A stretch of DNA of 64,000 nucleotides from Plumapathes pennacea (GCA_964036295.1 OZ038466.1:10194001-10258000), one strand, 5' to 3'; shown: positions 42,775-55,308, counted from the stretch's first letter. The notes: generated by a model from the letters alone, not told the origin. Numbers and translations are program-made.

Positions 42775-45700
42775 ATGAATTCACTCCGTAAGCCTTGGAT
42801 TTGCGTGATCGGTGTAGCGTGCTTCGTATTCAGTGGACATCTGCTACAACTGGCAGGTAAAACTTCACTATTTATACGTTTTGTTTAATGGGTGAAATAC
42901 GGTTTACTTCCTACTGACTGTACTGATGCGTATCACTGACTTTTGTAATGCGCTTTGCGGAAGAATATTAGTGTTAAGCAAAAGATATCAGCGTCGCCGT
43001 TGAAAGCTCTAAAAGCTAGACTATACTGGCTCAGTAGGTCAACAGTACGACCGGGAGCCATTATATGTTTTGCCAGAGAAACCGTTAAAGTTTGATGCAG
43101 TTACCTTTTTCGGTTCCGTTTGCTACATCGACATGTTTTTGACTAAGACTATATGCCGCCGCCCACAGCCGTGGATTTATTTTATACATGGTTCATTACA
43201 ACAGGACAAATACATAAGTTTTATGTTAATGAGGACTGAGGGGCTTTTAGCTATAGTAAATATATTTCGATTTATATATATATATACATCATTACGTCAT
43301 GTTGTATAGCTATTTGTGAAAATTCAGCACATTGCGTACATTCGTCGGGCGTCAATGCCAACTCGGTATCGGAAGGATAAGAATGTGATGCAGTCAGCCA
43401 CTCTGCAAAGTATATTCGTCTCTACTAGCTTGTGAGTGGCGACAACGAACGATGTGATGGAAAAAAAAAAACATTTTTGACTGCTTTCCTTGATGTAAAT
43501 GGGAAATTCTCCCCTGATAGGTACTTTTGAGTAAAATATTCACTTTTCCTCTTTTAATTTGAAAAATCTAGTCCTTGTATGGTATGGCATGTGATCAGTC
43601 GTGCCATTACGCACGTTACAGGGAATATTCAGTAGTCAGACGTTAAAGAGATAAACGAAATAATTCATTACTATGAGTATTAGTCAAGGCTAAGAATTCC
43701 TTGTTGCTCGACGCGTGAAGCCGGAAGTGATATTCAAAACCGTAGGGGGAGGGGTAGTCTAACTTCCCTTCACTGGGTATTTGCTTATCCATCGTTTTTA
43801 GGGGATGTCTTCAATAATACGAACCTCAAAAATTCTTGTCTGTTCTTCGCTAGGAGATTATTAATCGCTTACAAACCACACGGAGCACGGATACTTTGAT
43901 TAGAAACTCGTTCATTGACACATTGGAGTCGGTGCCTGTGGCGCGACGTCACCAGCCAATTTCCGCTTATTCTCCGAACTGTCGGAAATGACACCTCCTG
44001 CATCCACGATGATCATGAAGGCTCGGTCTTAGACAGATAATCCTTTCATTCAGACGTCAAAAAGCCCACCCAGAGTTTGTGAAAGCAATGTGAAGGAAGC
44101 AAAACTGGAAACAGGAAGCCAATCCCTTTTAAAACTCCATGTCGTTAATACTGCAACTTCGAATATGTCATTTATTTTGCTGTAACTCCTATAGTTTCTT
44201 CCTTGGATAAACACGCACTCGTAACGCGACTAGATATTTGATATCTACAGGGGAAATGACCGCTACTCTGTGAATCAGTATTTATTTTCTATTTAAACCA
44301 TATTTGAGTGAAGTAGGTTTTTCTTTCCGTATTTTACGAACTGGTCTGGATGATAGATAACATACAATTTATAATGGTTAGTTTACGGATGCTTTTGTAA
44401 TTAGACAAGAACAAACAACAAAACCTCAATACAAAATTTTTCACCTTTTTGCTTTCATGGCAGAGAGCGTCACCTGGAAGCATCTTCCATCGGATCCAAC
44501 TAAAGCGATCACAGGATCTACCGCCTCCTTAGCTTTCGGCTATGAATTGGAAAAGAATGAGGACTTTACCTACGGCGAGTTCAGGAGAATCACAGGCGGC
44601 ACCAGCAGTGATATTGGTGATATTAATGCAGATGGTGTGATCACCGTAGTGACTAGGATAGCTAAAAAAATGAGCCTGACAGCGACAAACAACTCGGCAC
44701 TACTCAGCATTCGTGGAATCGAGATACCAGACCAAGCAGAGTATTGCTGCAAAATAGTCACATCACAGGAAAGGGAAGAAAAGTGCATCCACTTAAAAGT
44801 TCTTGGTAAGATAAATTCTATAATTTGTTGTTAAGATCATATTTAAATATTTAAAAAGTGACACAAACGTGTATGTGTGTGCATCATTATGCTGGTCTCA
44901 CATACACCTGTTCAATTATTTTGTTTCTGTTTTATAAATGAATTTAGTACCACCAAAACTAGATGTATCCCCTTTGGACAAGACAGTCAACGAGACAGAA
45001 AGTCTAGATCTCTTCTGCAACGCTACTGGGATTCCCGCTCCGGACATCAGCTGGACCAAAGTGGGGAGTGACAAGCAGCTCAGTCAGAAAGAGCATTTGG
45101 TGATTAATTCAGCACGCAAGGAGGATTCTGGGATTTATGTGTGCAGAGCGTCCAGTGAAGCGGGCAACGTCACGGCCAAGGCTTTGGTGAAAGTCCAGTG
45201 TAAGTAACAGGAAACAATGTCATGCACAAAATGAACCGAATGTGGTGATCACAATTTAACAATTTCAGTCAAACACTGACTTCTCCTCGCTCATCCAGTA
45301 GTACTAACCAACTTTTATTTGCCATATCACTGGAGCAAATTTCCAACACAATTTAATATTGGATCACAGTTCGTCAGCCGGCTCTGCACATGTTGCTCAT
45401 GTGAAACCTAGACGCCGTAAAGAAATTAGAAGCTGATAGAGCCGTTTTCGGATGACTGTCGAAAACCAAAACCAAAGTAATCACACAGGCCAATCACAGA
45501 GACTGAGAGAAAACAGTTCAGCCAATTGGAGAGCGTCCACTGAAGCGGGCAACGTCACAACCAAAGTTTTTGTGAATGTCCAGTGTAAGTCATAATAATG
45601 TATAACAGCTGGGACAGATTGTTTTCAATGTGCACTTTCAACAATGATACCCAAGCTAAACTGGCTGTGGTGGTCTGATTTGCGCTATTTTTCGTTCATT

Positions 45701-46606
45701 TGCTCATTCTTTCTGAATTGCTTAGAAAAGAAAACATTTAGAGAATTGTTTCCGAAGTCCAAATTTCTTACTTAATAGTGACTGCAACCGGTCTTTACTT
45801 GGCAAAATCAAATCAAGTTTTCTTACGCCTTTCTGTGTTTTACCTTAAACGAGCAGATAAACCAAGGAACACCACCTTGCGCAGCAATGCTGTCATGAAT
45901 ACCGTCACTACAGATGGATCCGTAACATTCAACTGCAGCACAGATGCCAAACCACCTGCACACGTGTTCAGCCTTTACCATGAAGGATCGATAATTGCGC
46001 GAAATGCGTCATTCACGATTGAAAGAGTAGCGTGGTCTGATCAAGGAAAGTACACCTGTGTTCCTTCTAACATTCTTGGTGCAGGAAAAAATGCTTCCAT
46101 CGCTCTCACTCTTTCGGGTAAGGTTTTGTAAAATGCATTCGAAGTAAATACTGAAAATAAACGTAATAGAGCTGGAGCTAAATTTTCCTTTTTATCTTAA
46201 GTTCAGCCAATTGGAAGCCAAAGTAATTTGCGTTTGTTCTTGCGTTTGGTTTTACTTTCCAATTAGCAGTGCGAGTACACGCCATCGCTTGCATGAGAAG
46301 TGTTTGGTTTTGGTTTTGGTTTTGTCCCTGATTGGCTGAGCATGCTGACAAACTCGACCCGTGTGGACCATTCCGAAAGCGAAGCAAACGCAAAACCAAA
46401 GCAATCACACAATTACTTTCGACAGTCATCCGAAAACCGCTCTATAATGCCATATATGAGTGCGTTCATCGTAGTGTCCACCTTATTACATTGCAGCTCC
46501 GACGACATCCAAAGGAAGTTCAGGGAGAAAGATCTCAAACTGGCTAATTACTGCTGGCCCCATTCTTGGTGGGATTGTTTTCCTTCTGATTGTTGGAGAC
46601 TTTTGA
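42775..46606 (+). CDS. Gene F: B-like protein with a gained third Ig domain
   Basis: Exons are signal 42775-42856 (or 40819-40900), V 44464-44805, I-set 44948-45199, C2-like 45857-46117 and GPI-like/TM 46497-46606. They join to 1047 nt (348 aa plus TGA 46604-46606). Without the C2 exon it is 261 aa, matching gene B. The C2 exon lies inside a 670-bp insertion within the MITE of the last intron. It is in sense orientation with proper splice sites and phase 1, so it can be read in frame. The V exon has the CC F-strand motif (AEYCCKI) that B lost. The C-terminus (SKGSSGRK spacer, hydrophobic, GDF stop) suggests a GPI anchor. Whether the extra exon is spliced in is unknown. Confidence 0.78.
45531..46200 (+). 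repeat. Inserted genomic fragment copied from a G-like gene
   Basis: It matches 51676-52344 of gene G almost base for base: the last 54 bp of an I-set exon, the whole intron, the whole C2-like exon and 83 bp of the next intron. It is flanked by the 15-bp direct repeat GTTCAGCCAATTGGA (45516-45530 and 46201-46215), which is single in MITE copy 1. Confidence 0.9.
45857..46117 (+). CDS. Gene F acquired C2-like Ig exon
   Basis: It encodes YKPRNTTLRS..., SVTFNCSTDA and DQGKYTC, with acceptor GAGCAG and donor GTAAGG. It differs from gene G's exon 52001-52261 by only a few residues (RSNAVMN for SSAVMD, AKPP for ANPP). It is open and phase-1 symmetric. Confidence 0.8.
46497..46606 (+). CDS. Gene F terminal exon (GPI-signal-like)
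   Basis: Same as gene B 6345-6454: PTTSKGSSGRK, about 20 hydrophobic residues, then stop. No cytoplasmic residues follow the hydrophobic run. Confidence 0.75.
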
Positions 46607-46884
46607 TTGTTGGATTTGATAGCTCGGCAGAGATCAAGTACTTTAGTTAACAAATGTAAATGGAGCTTTGTATTTATATTTGGATGTGACAAATCCTTTT
46701 CGGGATTAACATTTCTTGTGCACGATCGTGGTTTTACTAACTTTCTGTCATTTTAAGCAACTGTGAAAGTACGAGATCTTTTCTGTTTTTCATTAAAGTT
46801 TTTACATAAAGAAACACAACAGAGTTCGCTTTCGTGCATGCTCTGCACCCCACATCGTTTTTCGTGTTACAAACTATGACGTCA

Positions 46885-48165
46885 GTGACCCTAAATGCCT
46901 CCAAAACAAAAACTATGACATTTTCTTCCAAACGTATAAAACCCGTACATCCTTCTTTGTATCTTGCACTCCGTCCTATCGAAGAGGTTATTTCCCATGA
47001 CCACCTTGGCGTTACTTTGTCATGTGATCTGTCTTGGCGTCCACACATTTTAAAAATACATCAAAAGGCCTCTAAAAGGTTAAACGGACTGAAGTTTAAG
47101 CTGAATAGATTTGCGTCGGAAGTTTTGTATAAAAGCATTGTCCGTTCTACATGGAATATGCTGATGTTGTCTGGGGCGGTTGCTTGACTAGAGAGAGCGA
47201 CTTGCTTGAGGGAGTACAATTTGAGGCTGCTAGGCTTGTCACTGGAGCAATGAAAGGAATTCATAGGGCGAATTTACTTGAAGATATGTCATGGCATACA
47301 TTGGAAAATAGTCGATCTGTTCACAAAATAGTTATGATGAACAAAATTTTTAACAAGTTAGTTCCACCATACTTGCAGTCTATTTGTCCGAAACAAGTCA
47401 GTGAACGCACGTCATACTGTCTCCGCTCGAGTGACAATCTTAGTTTGCCTCAGTCTCGTACTGAAAGGTTTAAAAAGTCTTTCATTTATTCTACAATCAA
47501 ATTATGGAACAACCTGTTAGACAAAACACGTCAATGCTTATCACTAGCTTCTTTCAAAAAACAACTACTTAATGACAGCTTTCGTATATCACCGAGAAAT
47601 TATTTATTCTATGTTGGTGACCGATATCCTTCAATTCTCCATACTAGACTAAGATTAGGTAATAGTGCTCTCAACGCTTATTTATTCTTAAGGGGTTGCA
47701 TTCCTTCGCCTTTATGTATCTGCGGAAAATCAAACGAAACTGTTGAGCACTTTCTTTTGTTCTGTCCCCGATTTGCTGCTCTGCGTGATACGTTGTTTAT
47801 CTTTGCTGCTCAGAATCTTGGCGGTAACTGGCTGCATTCAACTAAGGCTCAAAAGATTCATTGGTTTTTATATGGTTCTCCTCATATCGACTTTCAGACC
47901 AACGTAAAATTGTTCAAAGCAGTTCAGTCTTATATCATGCAGTCTGCACGATTTACATCTTAGCATTTAATGGTAACTTGCTTTATTATTATTTTATTTA
48001 TTTATTTTTTGTTATTTTATTTATTTATTTATTTTTTGTCCGAAAACTCTGTTTCTATTTTGTGTCTGATATACCGTTGCATGTATGAAATTTACATAAG
48101 CTCCCTCGATGAGCTTTAGCTCCTGGAGCAAATGTAACGCTCAAATATTGTTTAAATAAAAAAAA
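46885..48165 (+). mobile_element. 5'-truncated LINE (RT C-terminus) with TSD
   Basis: The coding part starts VTLNASKTKTMTFS in the C-terminal part of a reverse transcriptase. It shifts frame near 47155 (MEYADVVWGG in the new frame) and runs to a stop after QSARFTS (47961-47963). It includes CICGKSNETVEHFLLFCPRF, a C-terminal cysteine/histidine motif typical of such LINEs. It ends in AATAAA plus short poly-A. The target duplication AAACTATGACGTCA lies at 46871-46884 and 48166-48179. The empty site is at 6733-6746. It is inactive. Confidence 0.88.
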
Positions 48166-48179
48166 AAACTATGACGTCA

Positions 48180-48685
48180 ATTTCGGAAATACACAAGAAT
48201 AACGCAAAAATTAGTCCGGTGACCTCCCCTGACTTTTGGTTATAGGTCTCTACATGTAAGATCTGCAATTTGTGAAAAAAAAGAAAAAAAATCCGTGGAG
48301 CAGTTCTTTCGGAATTTTGGGTAAAGCTGGTGCCCCCCCCCCCCCCCGCTTCACGCTACTTTGGTCCTTTAATTCTGAAAATTGGCCCGCTTTCTCGTTT
48401 CGGTTGGCTCTTTCCACTGGTGGGTCTTATTGTTCTGTTTGGCCAAGTTTTAGAAAATCTGTTTGATATCCGTGATGCTGGTCGTGATGCTAGCCAAAGT
48501 CTTGAAAACGTCACCCAATATAAGGGTCTTGTTTACTTAATAATCGCGTGAGCCCAAAGTCGTAAGTCCAAAGTCCAAAACAGAAAATAAAATCCCATCA
48601 CAGAATCGAATGCGTCAAAATCGCAAAAGAAGCAAGTGCGGCAGACACACTTGACGTTTGATAATCGACTGGATACAGCAGTGTA
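48180..48685 (+). other. Gene G upstream region
   Basis: Homologous to 6747-7380. A poly-C run lies near 48333-48347. The block before the start (GATAATCGACTGGATACAGC) is conserved with gene C. Confidence 0.5.
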
Positions 48686-49510
48686 ATGAATTCACCTCGT
48701 AATCTTTGGATCTGTGTCTATGTGGCGTGCTTCTTGTTTAGTGGATATCTGCAGTTGGCAGGTAAACTTCAAAACATCTTTGTCCGCATTGTTTAATGGG
48801 TGAAATACGTTGTGTAGGTGTACACTAGAATATTAGTGTTAAACGAAAAATCATCACTAACTATTAACGTAACCGTTGAAAGCTCGCGCCACTCAGGTAT
48901 AATTTATACAGTCCCTCCCACCAGTATAAATCGCAACAACCAAAGCATGAAAGCTACCGTTGTCATTCGTCTTCAAGCCGAAATATTTTTTACACCAAAT
49001 TTTTCAGAAAGAAAGAAGTCTTGGCATGATTATTTCTATACCTGTTCTGTTTAGCAAAGAGAGCTGGTTGATGTCATGCTGACGTGGCGCTCACATGGGA
49101 GTTGCGGTTTAAAGATCATACTTCATTACATTCATTAAAGATTTAAGATACTTCATTAAAGATCATACATTTTCCCTTCAGTCACTGTACTTTTACTAGA
49201 TCGATATATTTTCGGCCTCGTATATGTTTATCCGATTCGAGCATGTAAGTTTGGTTAAGGTCCAAACTTTGATCTTTGAGCTTGTGCAATCAGCACTACG
49301 TTCGTATACCGCACACGTCCTTCAATCGGATATTGAATACTGCAAAAACTATTTGTCTTTCGTGGCGACAACAAACAAACAAACAACACACTGAGATACA
49401 GTGGGTATTTATACAATTCGATCAGAACTTGATAGCTTGCATTTCAGTTGGTCTTTGAACAAAAGCTTGTTGGCAGCTCTTGGAGTTAATGTAAAGTTCC
49501 AAATATTGTT

Positions 49511-49566
<56 letters not shown>

Positions 49567-52500
49567 TGTTGGCGAGGAGGATCAAGGTAAGACCTTTGTT
49601 AATCTTGGATTATCTTTATCTGTAGCCCATCCAGAGCTGAGGAGAAAGTCAAAGCAATGTGCTATGTACCTTATTATAAGAAATTAACGCTCCATAAAAA
49701 TTGACGAAATTTTTTGTGAGGGTTAACTAATTAAGTGGAGCGTTATTTTCCGCGACCTCAAATTTCCCAACATCTGAATCCTGTCCAGACATATTTGACA
49801 CCTAAGGAAACAATAGCTTTCTCTTTTGTGTACACTGTATTTCGATCTTTTGCATCGTTTACAGAAGAACAGTTCTCAACGTGTCAATCCCGTTAATTTC
49901 CTTCATTTTGACATTTAACCTCCATTTTCATGTTAACTTCTTTTATTCAGAAGTAATTTTCCCACCAATTCGGTAATTTTCTATAATGCAGTATATCTGA
50001 AGAGAGACAGGACTTAATAAAAGACACTCAGATGCAAAGCATTAGAAATGTGTCGTTTTATCAACCACACCGTGAGCACAATTTCCATAATTTTTTAGCA
50101 CGAGTTGATTTATCAAGTGTCCCAACTTTTTTATGATCACAATCACTTCAAACTTTCGCAAGCCATTGAAAAAAAATAAATAAATAATAATAATAATAAT
50201 AAACTGCAGGAACAAATCTGATCGACCCCCAAAGAAACCAAAACACTTTTTTGACAATAATTTTATCCCAAACATACTCCGTACGTCATATAATCTGAAA
50301 TTTCCCGAAATAATCACAACGTGACGAGTATCACAGGAAACAGAAATTGTATTTGTAATGTTTGGTTTTCTGGCGATGCCATATTGATAGTTTTTTTTTT
50401 ATATAATAGAGTAACCGCTACAGCAATCCCACAGGCGACCCAAGCTTTGAGGAAATCATACGTGTATAGACGATCGTGAATGATCAAGGGGTAACCTCCC
50501 TTGCACTGCGAGCCGCTGAAATCGGAGGCCCCAAAGTACTGTATCGGACAAGCGCAGTAATCATCAATGAAAAGCATATGATTCCGAACAGTAAGAAATC
50601 GAAGCACACATCGAAACTCCGCTTCCGAGATTTCGCTTTAAGTCCTTCAAGACCACATCAGTCAGATTTTAAATCCGACAGTTTCTCAAATTGCCTGATT
50701 TTCCTAAACGTCGCTGTTTCGCCACGGTCGAAACATTTGTTGTGAATACAAAATTTGTGTCCGCAATGAGTGCGACAACGTTGCAGCACGTTTTGCCACG
50801 CAGGAAACATCGAAGGACACAATGTTGCCGCCACAATGTGTATTCGTTTTGCCCGGTCATAAGTGATAGTTCATAATAGATAAATGATATGTAATGATGT
50901 AAGAATTTACTCAGGTTCTTGTATCTTAGAATGAAAATATTTTTTACCTTTTCCTTTCCATCACAGAGAGCTTCACCTGGACGCATCTTCCATCGGATCC
51001 TACCAAAGTGATCACAGGATCTACCGCCTCCTTAATGTGGGTCTATAAATTGGACAAAAATGAGAAATTTACTTACATCGAATTTAGGAGAAAAGTGGGG
51101 TCCACCCCGACAGACATTGCAATCATAAACGCGAACGGAGTGCCCACCGTAACCGCTAACAACATGAACCTGACAGCGACAAACAACTCGGCAATACTCA
51201 GCATTCATGGAATCAAGAGCTCAGACCAGGCAAGATATTGCGGGGAAATGGTCACATCACAGGATAGGGAAGAAAAGTGCATCTACTTGAAAGTTCTTGG
51301 TAAGATTCTATTGAGTGCACAAAAGTATGTATATTTCTGTGCATTATGTACTGTAAGTATAAATACATGTAATGTGCATGTATGTATGCATGTACTCTGT
51401 GTATGTCTGTGTGCATCCTCTCCTTACATGAATCTGTTCAATTGTTTTGTTTCCCTTTGTATTATGGATAAATTAAGTGCCACCAATACTAGACGTCTAC
51501 AGCACGAACAAGACAGTCAACGAGACAGAAAGTACAGATCTCTTCTGCAATGCTACTGGGATTCCTGCTCCGAACATCAGCTGGACCAAAGTGGGGAGTG
51601 ACAAGCAGTTCAGTCAGAAAGAGCATTTGGTCGTTCATTCAGTACACAAGGAGGATTCTGGGATTTACATGTGCAGAGCGTCCAGTGAAGCGGGCAACGT
51701 CACAACCAAAGTTTTTGTGAATGTCCAGTGTAAGTCATAATAATGTATAACAGCTGGGACAGATTGTTTTCAATGTGCACTTTCAACAATGATACCCAAG
51801 CTAAACTGGCTGTAGTGGTCTGATTTGCGCTATTTTTCGTTCATTTGCTCATTCTTTCTGAATTGCTTAGAAAAGAAAACAGTTAGAGAATTGTTTCCGA
51901 AGTCCAAATTTCTTACTCAATAGTGACTGCAACCGGTCTTTACTTGGCAAAATCAAATCAACTTTTCTTACGCCTTTCTGTGTTTACCTTAAACGAGCAG
52001 ATAAACCAAGGAACACCACCTTGCTCAGCAGTGCTGTCATGGATACCGTCACTACAGATGGATCCGTAACATTCAACTGCAGCACAGATGCCAACCCACC
52101 TGCACACGTGTTCAGCCTTTACCATGAAGGATCGATAATTGCGCGAAATGCGTCATTCACGATTGAAAGAGTAGCGTGGTCTGATCAAGGAAAGTACACC
52201 TGTGTTCCTTCTAATATTCTTGGTGCAGGAAAAAATGCTTCCATCGCTCTCACTCTTTCGGGTAAGGTTTTGTAAAATGCATTCGAAGTAAACACTGAAA
52301 ATAAACGTAATAGAGCTGGAGCTAAATTTTCCTTTTTATCTTAAACGCTCTCTAATGCTTTACTTTGTCGGAAAAGGTTGGAGTGGCCCAGTGAACAATT
52401 ACACCACTAATCACATTATGCAGATCATTAGCGAACGGTTTACTTATGTTGATCCACGCTTCATCACAATTTCATTTGTTTTACTCTAAAGCTCTCAGTC

Positions 52501-52820
52501 GAAACTCTTCTTTCATGCATACATTTATATATCACCTCTTCGAGCAATCACGTGACTGCATTTTTCTTTATCTTCTTATCAGTTATAAAGTGTTCAAATT
52601 TTATCTCACTGGTTCTCATTGTGGTTCAATTCCCTTTAATCCCATTTCAGCTCCGACAACACCCACAGGAGTTCCAGAGAAAAAGACCTCCAAGAAGTGG
52701 CTAATCGTTGCTTGCTCCCTCGGTGGAATTGCTATCCTTCTGATTGTTGGAGCTATTGCCCGTTGTATTTGGCTAAAACGACGACGCAGGAAGTATACCA
52801 GTAATTATACGGAAGTTTAA
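48686..52820 (+). CDS. Gene G: three-Ig receptor with ITIM-like C-terminus
   Basis: Five exons (48686-48761, 50967-51299, 51478-51729, 52001-52261, 52651-52820) join to 1092 nt, giving 363 aa plus TAA at 52818-52820. Residues 1-25 are the signal peptide. Residues 26-136 are a V-like domain with YCGEM and EEKC (one F-strand Cys instead of two). Residues 137-220 are I-set and 221-307 C2-like. The span is W324 to about W348. The tail is LKRRRRKYTSNYTEV. SNYTEV fits the ITIM consensus (S/I/V/L)xYxx(I/V/L), and the final TEV fits a class I PDZ ligand. This suggests an inhibitory short receptor; phosphatase recruitment is inference. It is the closest source for the fragment inserted in gene F. Confidence 0.87.
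49475..49559 (+). mobile_element. Minimal LINE tail, paralogous copy
   Basis: Same insertion as 8163-8246 with the same 14-bp TSD (49461-49474 and 49560-49573). It was therefore present before the segmental duplication. Confidence 0.7.
52651..52820 (+). CDS. Gene G TM and ITIM/PDZ-like tail exon
   Basis: Stalk APTTPTGVPEKKTSKK, hydrophobic WLIVACSLGGIAILLIVGAI, then RCIWLKRRRRK and the end YTSNYTEV. Two tyrosines (Y356, Y360) lie in an eight-residue terminus. Unlike A, D and E, there is no micro-exon or separate tail exon. Confidence 0.85.
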
Positions 52821-53673
52821 CAGTTAGATTGGTTTCTTCTTTCTTTCTTACAATCCTGGTCAAAAATGTTGGGACACAAGGACAAAGTCCTCTAATTTTT
52901 TAGTTTTTCGCACAACCCCCTCCCCCACTTCAATGTTGAATTGCGCATCTTCCAGCCCTGAACCAACACTATTGATCGGGGGGAGGGGAGAGCGGGTGCC
53001 TTTTTGACTAACTAGGCCAGCCAAAGTGGGTGATATCAAGAAAATAGCACTATGATCAGTGTGTCCCAAAGACTTTTGTCCCGGATTGTAGGTGAAGTGC
53101 CCATGCCAGGTACAAATTGTACTTCTCTCTTAAAAACACCGGGTAACTTTGGAAAACAATTTGGGCATCATTGGTAGACCTCTAGTAAAACTCATATAGT
53201 ACAATCTCTTAAGCATAAAAAAAATGAAGGAATAACTAATGAGTATCATCACGTTTCAACAAAAAGTGGTACCAATGTTTGTTTTTTTGTTTTTTTTTTT
53301 TTTTACTCCCTAAATCGCATTCAGGTGAAACGCCTGCATCATCTGGTCGACGTGACGTGGTAAGGCCTAAATTTTTCTGTAATTCAACCTTGTCATATTT
53401 TCTTGATGCATGCATTTACCTTTTCCCACTTTCGACTATTTTCGAGTGTTCTACACGTTGTTCATATTCTCAACAAGTACCCTTCTGCCTAGTGTGTTCA
53501 GCCTATTGCCGAATTTGTTAGGTTAGTTTAGTGTGAACGTGGCATCTTGAAGATCAAGGTGTAAATGGACCGTCGGTCATGACGGTCGTCTGTAAAAACT
53601 ACGTTTTACTTTATGGTCCTATACTGAATAGTGGTTAGGCTTGTTTTAGTGCAAGGCAAACGTTTGTCGCTCA

Positions 53674-53906
53674 GGGCCCGGTTTTCAAAGCACGATTTGA
53701 CTAATCCTGGATTAGATCTAAACTTTCTTGTCATTTATAAGCCTCAAAATGTGAAGGTTTCGTCCTGCAACGACCTCCTTGATACGTCTTCAGCTGGAAC
53801 AAGCTTTTTAATCCACCTTCAAACAATACCTTGCTGTTTATTGGCAGAGAGGTCAAGAATTTCGTTAATCCTGGATTAGCTAATCGGCTTTCAAACAACC
53901 AGGCCC
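53674..53906. mobile_element. MITE-like element with GGGCC(C/T)GG ends
   Basis: Inverted ends GGGCCCGGTTTTCAAAGC and GGCTTTCAAACAACCAGGCCC, with the palindrome TAATCCTGGATTAG near each end. 233 bp, non-coding. Confidence 0.65.
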
Positions 53907-54959
53907 AGAATAAAAATGGAGAGGCCCAGCCTCAAGGACAGATCAGTTATGTAATAAAAATGTGAAATTGTGCTGTGCTGTGCCGTACAACAAAGATCAT
54001 TAAGGGCTCATTCATTTGATAGGTCTTTTGCAGAGTATAAATAACTCAAATAGCCTGGACATGTGTTTGTTGAAGGGCTTATAATAGTTTAATACGTTCA
54101 CCAAAATAATGTAAACAGTCCCTTGTCTTGATCAATAACCAAGATGACCCTAAACCGCACAATTCTACTCTCAATTCTGCAATTCCTCTTCCCCTAAAAA
54201 TCAACGCTCGGCGTTACGCAATAAACTTTAATCTGTGCTGTCTCTTTTCCTCTCCAGAATGAAATGCAACCAATCATGAGCGAGCAAAACTCTGGATCAG
54301 CGAAACATCTTAAATTAGCTGACGTTTAGTTAGCTCAGTCCTTTCGCTATTATGGCGAAAACCAGCTTTAGGCAATATAATTTGATTGCATGATACATAC
54401 TAAACTTCCAAACCTGCCATTTGAGAATGATAGCATATTTGCAAGTGTTCATTGAGTGTTTGGTAGATCAATATTTTTTAAATGGGCATGCTTGGAACAT
54501 ATAAAACATAATATCATGACGGAAAAATCCACTCCAAAGAGGTTTGAAACAAGTTTTGGTCGTTGACTTTTTTTCCAATTCTAATATTATTGTCACCTAT
54601 TTTACTTGTGACCTTTACCAACAAAACTAAGGATTGCGCACATTATGGCTCAGCTATCGAATAAGTGTAATATTTTGTTGCCAGCACATATTTCTATATA
54701 TTCTTATTTAATTTTCATTGGTACTTTGCAATTACATGTGCAGGGAAAAAAGGAAAATTTAGTAGGGCGATGCTCATCTTCTATATTTTGGGTAAAATAA
54801 ATTGGCTTTTCACTGATAAGTGCGATGAGTTTAATTTTTAAGTTCTTTATATTGGGTTCAAAGAAAACGTTTTGTTTGGTATATTAATGTAATATTGCTT
54901 CTCCTGATTGAACGTGTAGTCCACACTCGTGTTCCACCGTAAATCAATAACTATTTATA

Positions 54960-54960
<1 letters not shown>

Positions 54961-54990
<30 letters not shown>
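54961..54990. repeat. Poly-A tract
   Basis: Thirty A with no recognisable retroelement body upstream. Confidence 0.9.
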
Positions 54991-54993
<3 letters not shown>

Positions 54994-55308
54994 GGATCAA
55001 AACCGTGGTGGAATCGTGAGTACTGTTTATTTTGTAGTTGTCCAAAAACAAGATATCAATATTTCTAATACCATAATTAACTGTTGACTTTGCACGACCC
55101 CACAAGCTGTAGCTGATTGATTGACTGATTATAACTAATACAACAGCTGTCATTTTCGAGTGCTCAAGTAAGACCCCTAGAGCTATCTAACTCTGCTTAA
55201 CCTGATAACGTCAAGCTCCAGTTTTAAATACTGAGAAATCTCGTGCATACATACAACTTCAAGCCAAGACAATATAGGTGTAACTGTTGAGAACCAGATC
55301 AAGAACAT

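Larger units (their letters stand above)
39709..43999 (+). repeat. Tandem duplication carrying two copies of gene F's first exon
   Basis: Unit 1 (39709-41597) is followed directly by unit 2 (41598-43999). Both start GGCTGGGACTGGGCG and contain the upstream region and signal exon. Unit 1 lacks about 400 bp present in unit 2 near 43305-43745. The single-copy ancestor layout is seen at 2030-4370. Confidence 0.85.
45437..46444. mobile_element. MITE copy 3, split by a gene-fragment insertion
   Basis: The left part is 45437-45530 and the right part 46201-46444, together equivalent to 5981-6292. They are interrupted by 45531-46200, with GTTCAGCCAATTGGA repeated on both sides. Confidence 0.85.
35961..50921 (+). 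repeat. Segmental duplication, copy 2
   Basis: Counterpart of 1-10543. It begins inside gene E's FN3-TM intron and ends in gene G's first intron. Gene G's exons downstream have no counterpart in copy 1. Confidence 0.85.

Noticed and set aside
45531..45584. Partial I-set exon fragment in gene F's intron as a usable exon
   Set aside because: It has a donor but no acceptor or upstream half, so it can only be intronic debris of the insertion.
46834..47187. 117-aa ORF taken as a gene start upstream of the LINE
   Set aside because: Its first 17 codons are host sequence before the LINE insertion point at 46885, so the Met is accidental.
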